Shown: piece after piece, positions 6,723-9,865 of the stretch
Position numbering within the stretch: position 1 is the stretch's first letter
Layout of the letters: each line of letters opens with the position of its first letter
Origin: an uncultured Phycisphaerales bacterium
GTDB taxonomy: Bacteria; Planctomycetota; Phycisphaerae; UBA1845; CAIVHJ01
Length of the DNA stretch: 9,865 nt
Reading direction: 5' to 3'
Assembly (NCBI GenBank): GCA_903905665.1
Contig: CAIVHJ010000309.1
Location: forward strand, 1 to 9,865
Position numbers and translations under genes: made by a program
The notes under the pieces: generated by a model
What the model was told of the DNA's origin: nothing
Databases searched by the model: none
The model's input: the letters and a program-made list of their open reading frames with translations, nothing else

Positions 6723-7202
6723 ATGCGAGTTTTGGTGATCGGTTACGGGAACCCGGGCCGGCTGGATGACGGGTTGGGACCGGCGATGGCGGATGCGATT
6801 GCCGAACTCCGCCTGCCGGACGTGACGGTGGAATCGGATTACCAGTTGAACGTCGAAGACGCCGCTCAGATCGCTCAACACGACGTCGTTATCTTCGCCG
6901 ATGCAACTGTCACCGGTTCCGAACCGTTTGAGTTTCGGAGGATCGAACCCGGAAGCTCGGTGAGTTTCACCAGTCACGACGTGGAACCCGAAAGCGTGTT
7001 GGGACTCGCTTGGCGGTTGTTCGGTGCGAAAACCGTCGGATATGTTTTGGCGATTCGCGGTTATGAGTTCAACGACTTTGGCGAGCGGTTGTCGCAATCG
7101 GCGACGGCCAATCTGAAATCGGCGGTCGATTTTGTCGGTCGGATGTTGCACGAACGAAATTTCGAGGCGGATTGTATTCCGGACCCCCGGCATCACACAT
7201 GA
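6723..7202 (+). CDS. hoxW: Hydrogenase maturation endopeptidase (HoxW/HyaD family)
   Basis: This family cleaves the C-terminal tail of the NiFe large subunit after checking that nickel has been inserted. The 159-residue protein opens with the family signature MRVLVIGYGNPGRLDDGLGP. The three nickel-sensing positions known from E. coli HybD (Glu16, Asp62, His93) correspond to D16, D60 (IFADAT) and H85 (FTSHD). An in-frame GTG at 6693 would add ten residues, but the ATG at 6723 places the signature at the normal distance from the N-terminus. No strong ribosome site precedes either. Its position right after hoxH implies that HoxH is its substrate. The tail after about residue 140 is polar and ends in HHT, which I cannot assign a role. 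Confidence 0.9.
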   Translation: MRVLVIGYGNPGRLDDGLGPAMADAIAELRLPDVTVESDYQLNVEDAAQIAQHDVVIFADATVTGSEPFEFRRIEPGSSVSFTSHDVEPESVLGLAWRLFGAKTVGYVLAIRGYEFNDFGERLSQSATANLKSAVDFVGRMLHERNFEADCIPDPRHHT

Positions 7203-7212
7203 GGGATCAGCG

Positions 7213-7587
7213 ATGAAAAACGGCAAATACGTGATTCTGTATGTTGAAGACGATCAGGATTTGCTCGACGCCATGAAAATGGTGCTGGAGCATCACGGCT
7301 ACCTGATGATCGGCACCCGTACCGCCGAAGAAGGACTGAAAGCTTACAAGGCATCCAAACCTGATTTGATCATCGTCGATCTGATGATGGAAGAAATCGA
7401 CGCCGGAACCAACCTCGTCAAGGAAATGAAGGCGCTGGGCAACAAAGCGCCCGTTTATATGCTGAGTTCCGTCGGTGACAACCTCAGCACGATCACCAAT
7501 TACGCCGAACTGGGACTGAGTGGCGTATTCCAAAAACCACTCGACAACAACAAACTCATCGCCATTCTCAAATCAAAATTGAAATAA
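7213..7587 (+). CDS. Single-domain CheY-like response regulator
   Basis: The 124 residues make one receiver domain with no output domain. The acidic pair is D13 and D14 (YVEDD), the phospho-acceptor is D56 (IIVDLMM), the switch serine is S85 or S86 (YMLSS), and the conserved lysine is K108 (FQKP). The start at 7213 is set by GAGGGA at 7201-7206, which overlaps the protease stop codon, and by the receiver beginning seven residues in. It is the last gene of the hox operon and only ten bases from the protease gene, so it is probably co-expressed. With no DNA-binding domain it must act through protein contact, for example in a phosphorelay. Neither its kinase nor its target is in the window. Confidence 0.9.
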   Translation: MKNGKYVILYVEDDQDLLDAMKMVLEHHGYLMIGTRTAEEGLKAYKASKPDLIIVDLMMEEIDAGTNLVKEMKALGNKAPVYMLSSVGDNLSTITNYAELGLSGVFQKPLDNNKLIAILKSKLK

Positions 7588-7626
7588 CCGTTGAAACAAA
7601 ATCTCGGCAAGCCGCGAAGCCAAGAA

Positions 7627-7962
7627 TCACGAAGTCGGCGCGACGATGTAGAGATATCGCATCGGCGCTGATCCGGTGTTGGTCACGTTGTGGCGGGTTT
7701 GAGGCGGATTGTATGCCACCGAACCTCGGCACAGCGCTCGACGTTCAGCCCCTTCGGCGTCGATCCCGCCATCCCCTTCGAGGCAAACAATCAACTCCTC
7801 GTGATGGCCGGTGCTGTGTTCACCGCAGGATTGCCCCGGTAAAAGCGTAACGAACCCGCTTCGCAGAACAACGCTCGTCGGCGGGCTGAGCACCGAAACG
7901 TATTCATCGGTTTGCGGCAGCGTGCGAACAAAAGGAGACCGATTGTCAGGATTGAGAGGCAT
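7627..7962 (-). CDS. Small cupin-domain protein
   Basis: A 111-residue single-domain cupin, a small beta-barrel that usually binds a metal. Cupin motif 1 is visible as GEHSTGHHEELIVCLEGDG at 47-65, with likely ligands H49, H53 or H54, and E55 or E56. Motif 2 is at 80-95 with H91 and N95. The function cannot be told from the sequence; such proteins include sensors, isomerases and dioxygenases. The ATG is two bases after the stop of the upstream transporter gene, and a GTG two codons earlier would overlap that stop, so translation is probably coupled. A longer open frame reaching 8169 runs through the transporter gene and is not used. The gene converges on the hox operon with a gap of only 39 bp. 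Confidence 0.8.
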   Translation of the reverse strand: MPLNPDNRSPFVRTLPQTDEYVSVLSPPTSVVLRSGFVTLLPGQSCGEHSTGHHEELIVCLEGDGGIDAEGAERRALCRGSVAYNPPQTRHNVTNTGSAPMRYLYIVAPTS

Positions 7963-7964
7963 AT

Positions 7965-8504
7965 TCACCGAGCAGGGGTCCGCCGTTCCGCGTCGATCCA
8001 CCACCGCGCCAAAAACGGAAGCAACACAATCTGAACGATCATCGCCGGAAGTCCGACGGCATAGATCGACAGCACCGGCATGACGGCATGGCTGAAAACC
8101 GCCAGACAGGCCACGCACATGATCCGTCCGGCGATCAAAGCGGTCAGCACGCTGGCATAAGCACTCCATCGCAGGTGCCCGCGCAGAAAACCCGCCAGAA
8201 GTCCATAGGTCATCAGTTCAATCGTCATGAGCGGGACGTTCGTGAAAGGCGGCATGCCTGAAATGGCGCAACTGACAACGGGCGACAACAATCCGACGGA
8301 CAGCCCACCGATCGGACCATACGCAAGTCCCGCCAGAATCACCGGAAAATGCATCGGCAACAACCAGTACACCGGTGCATGGGCCGCGTGCGCCAACCAC
8401 GGCAACGCCACCGCCGACGCAACCAGCAAAACCTGAAACAAAATCGAACGAATTCGTAAGGCCGGTAACACCATCGAACTTGCTGAAACTGTTGGATTCA
8501 TCAT
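7965..8504 (-). CDS. ECF-type transporter substrate-binding (S) component, membrane protein
   Basis: The 179 residues are strongly hydrophobic with about six membrane segments (roughly 20-40, 46-65, 68-85, 92-107, 114-135 and 145-170). Segments such as LLPMHFPVILAGL, then YGPIGGLSVGLLSP, then GMPPF and PLMTIELMTYGLLAGFL fit the S components of energy-coupling-factor importers, small proteins that bind a vitamin or metal-related substrate and join a shared ATPase-transmembrane module. No A or T component is in the window, so it would have to use one encoded elsewhere. The substrate is unknown. AGGAG at 8510-8514 supports the ATG at 8504 (spacing five) or the adjacent ATG at 8501 (spacing eight). 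A sigma-70-like promoter lies just upstream and the cupin gene follows immediately. Confidence 0.7.
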   Translation of the reverse strand: MMNPTVSASSMVLPALRIRSILFQVLLVASAVALPWLAHAAHAPVYWLLPMHFPVILAGLAYGPIGGLSVGLLSPVVSCAISGMPPFTNVPLMTIELMTYGLLAGFLRGHLRWSAYASVLTALIAGRIMCVACLAVFSHAVMPVLSIYAVGLPAMIVQIVLLPFLARWWIDAERRTPAR

Positions 8505-8538
8505 TCTTTCTCCTGTAACAAAAACCTGATGAGCCGTC

Positions 8539-8566
8539 ATTATATCCATCGCGAAAAACGGATCAA
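8539..8566 (-). promoter_or_regulatory. Sigma-70-type promoter for the S component-cupin unit
   Basis: On the minus strand, TTGATC (8561-8566) is followed after 16 bases by a perfect TATAAT (8539-8544). The start would fall near 8532, leaving a leader of under 30 bases before the ribosome site and ATG. The -35 box matches four of six consensus bases. The leader is too short to hold a riboswitch. Confidence 0.6.
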
Positions 8567-8591
8567 TATGTGCAGAATTGCCGGTTGGATG

Positions 8592-8614
8592 GCTCCAATG
8601 CCCATCATTGGGGC
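8592..8614. repeat. Hairpin between the repeat-protein gene and the transporter gene
   Basis: A 9-bp stem with one G-T pair (8592-8600 with 8606-8614) encloses a five-base loop. It lies 20 bases downstream of the stop codon of the minus-strand repeat protein. No T-run follows on either strand, so termination is possible but not supported. Confidence 0.35.
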
Positions 8615-8633
8615 TGAAACAAAATGGAAAGGG

Positions 8634-9865
8634 TCAGTGGCTTTCGGGATCGAGCGGATCGGTCTCTGCGGCAACCTCCGCACCGTCGGACACGCCGTCT
8701 CCATCGGTGTCGGCGAGAAGAGGATCGGTTTCATACGTATTGACTTCTTCACCGTCGGTGAGGGCGTCGTCATCGGTATCGGGATTCAGCGGATCGGTGC
8801 CCAGCGTCACTTCATCGCCGTCTTCCAGACCATCCCCGTCGCTGTCCGCGACGAGCGGATTCAAATCGTTTTCGACTTCGTAGCCGTCGATCAACCCATC
8901 CCCGTCTGTATCCTCCACCAAGGGGTCGGTCTTGTAAACTTGCACTTCGTCGCCGTCCCGCAACCCATCCTCGTCGGTATCGACCAGCAAAGGATCGGTA
9001 CCCAGTTCCACCTCTTGGCCGTCGGTCAGTCCGTCGTTGTCGGTGTCGCTGTCGAGCGGGTCGGTTCCCTGCGTGGCTTCTTCGGAGTCGGTTAACCCGT
9101 CACCATCGGTATCTCCCTTCAGCGGGTCCGTCTCCGACTGAACCTCCTGACCGTCAGGCACACCATCCCCGTCGCTGTCAGAATTGACCGGATCGGTTCC
9201 CCCCGAAATCTCCTCCCCATCCGCCAAACCGTCGCTGTCGCTGTCCGCCAGTGTGGGATCGGTTCCGAGGACGACTTCCGTCCCGTCGAGAATTCCATCC
9301 TTGTCCGTGTCGGGATCGAGCGGATTCGAGGCATAAGTGATTTCGTCCCCGTCGCTCAAACCATCATTGTCACTGTCCTGTGTGTTGGGATCCGTTCCGT
9401 TGGTCACCTCCACGTCGTCGTTCACGCCGTCCCCGTCGGTATCCGCCAGCAGCGGATTCGTCAGGGTTTCATCTACTTCCTGAAAATCCGTGAGATTATC
9501 CCCATCGGTATCCGCCAGCAGCGGATTGGTGCCCAGACTGACTTCTTGAAAATCCGTGAGAAAATCGCCGTCCGTATCGGGATTAGTCGGATCGGTTCCG
9601 TTCGCAACTTCCTCCCCGTCGAGCACGCCGTCGTTGTCGCTGTCCTTGACCAGCGGGTCGGAACCGATTTCCATTTCCTGACCGTCGTTCACGCCGTCTC
9701 CGTCGGTGTCGGCCACCGTCGGGTCCGTCCCCAACTCCGCCTCCATCGCGTCGGTGAGGCCGTCGTTGTCGGAATCGGTGGTGGCCGCGGGGTCGTCGGT
9801 GGCGAGGGAACTCAGGGAAACAGGGGAACTCAGGGGAACTTTGGGGAACTCTGAGGCATTCGCCT
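8634..9865 (-). CDS. Thrombospondin type 3 repeat protein, C-terminal part (5' end outside window)
   Basis: The frame is open from the right window edge to the TGA at 8634-8636, giving over 400 residues. At least 17 tandem units of 22-23 residues follow the pattern D-(T/S)-D-x-D-G-(L/V)-x-D-G-x-E-x8-(T/S)-(D/N)-P. This is the thrombospondin type 3/calcium-binding repeat of secreted or surface bacterial proteins, where the spaced aspartates bind Ca2+. An ATG at 9746 is not the start, since it lies inside a repeat unit (DAMEAELGTDP) that begins upstream. The N-terminal end in view (about 9798-9865) is a Ser/Pro/Val-rich linker. The protein is extremely acidic. It ends three residues after the last unit (ESH) with no sorting signal or anchor visible. 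Signal peptide and any functional domain would be beyond the window. Confidence 0.88.
   Translation of the reverse strand, partial: ANASEFPKVPLSSPVSLSSLATDDPAATTDSDNDGLTDAMEAELGTDPTVADTDGDGVNDGQEMEIGSDPLVKDSDNDGVLDGEEVANGTDPTNPDTDGDFLTDFQEVSLGTNPLLADTDGDNLTDFQEVDETLTNPLLADTDGDGVNDDVEVTNGTDPNTQDSDNDGLSDGDEITYASNPLDPDTDKDGILDGTEVVLGTDPTLADSDSDGLADGEEISGGTDPVNSDSDGDGVPDGQEVQSETDPLKGDTDGDGLTDSEEATQGTDPLDSDTDNDGLTDGQEVELGTDPLLVDTDEDGLRDGDEVQVYKTDPLVEDTDGDGLIDGYEVENDLNPLVADSDGDGLEDGDEVTLGTDPLNPDTDDDALTDGEEVNTYETDPLLADTDGDGVSDGAEVAAETDPLDPESH
8640..9788 (-). repeat. 66-bp-period tandem repeat array encoding thrombospondin type 3 units
   Basis: The 22-residue protein repeat appears in the DNA as about 17 diverged units of 66 bp, with three units of 69 bp. 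On the plus strand they show as recurring phrases such as GAGCGGATCGGT and CCGTCGGTATC. Units differ at many third positions, so most are old, apart from a closer pair near 9435-9580. Confidence 0.85.
9806..9852. repeat. Short tandem repeat of about 10 bp (GGGGAACTCA-like)
   Basis: Five consecutive units are visible on the plus strand: GGGAACTCA, GGGAAACA, GGGGAACTCA, GGGGAACTTT and GGGGAACTCT. They lie inside the open frame of the repeat protein and encode its Ser/Pro/Val-rich linker. The period is not a multiple of three, so a change in unit number would shift the frame. Confidence 0.7.

Noticed and set aside
7605..7614. CGGC-AA-GCCG stem between the response regulator and the cupin as a terminator
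   Set aside because: The stem is only four pairs with a two-base loop, and no proper T-run follows on either strand.
7963..8169. N-terminal extension of the cupin up to 8169
   Set aside because: The added residues come from reading the transporter gene in another frame; the cupin domain fits the start at 7962.
8529..9095. Plus-strand frame of 188 codons through the repeat region, and another at 9546-9854
   Set aside because: They are shadows of the thrombospondin-type repeats; their Val/Gly/Ile periodicity simply mirrors the 66-bp unit.
8640..9788. Regular 66-bp repeats that might suggest a CRISPR array or satellite
   Set aside because: The period equals a 22-residue protein repeat in an unbroken frame with conserved Asp, Gly and Pro positions; there are no identical repeats with unique spacers.

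Overview
The window is bacterial. It carries a complete operon for a soluble, bidirectional NAD-reducing [NiFe]-hydrogenase (group 3d, Cupriavidus/Ralstonia SH type), set between a protease-ATPase gene and a cell-surface repeat protein. The lineage cannot be fixed from sequence alone. Moderately GC-rich DNA, weak or absent Shine-Dalgarno sites on some genes, an IS5-family element and a long calcium-binding repeat protein would fit a planctomycete-like or other environmental bacterium, but this is only a guess.

Left part (1-1482): the last 44 codons and right end of an IS5-family insertion sequence abut hslU, the ATPase/unfoldase of the HslUV protease. Only about six bases separate the inferred IS end from the hslU ATG, so the element appears to have replaced the natural leader; hslV is not seen.

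Gap (1483-2074): about 590 bp with no convincing gene. It holds a near-consensus sigma-54 (-24/-12) promoter at 1950-1965, an imperfect dyad about 75 bp upstream of it, and some short repeats.

Hydrogenase operon (2075-7587, + strand): hoxF (with a fused HoxE-like N-terminal domain), hoxU, hoxY, hoxH, a hoxW-type maturation protease and a single-domain CheY-like response regulator, all closely spaced. HoxF and HoxU form the NADH-oxidising diaphorase half and HoxY and HoxH the hydrogenase half. The protease would trim the HoxH C-terminus after nickel insertion. The response regulator may link the operon to a signalling pathway, possibly the one acting at the sigma-54 promoter.

Right part (7627-9865, - strand, converging on hox): a two-gene unit encoding an ECF-type transporter S component and a small cupin, with its own sigma-70-like promoter, then the 3' part of a very acidic protein of at least 17 thrombospondin type 3 calcium-binding repeats that runs off the right edge. 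No RNA gene or CRISPR array was found.
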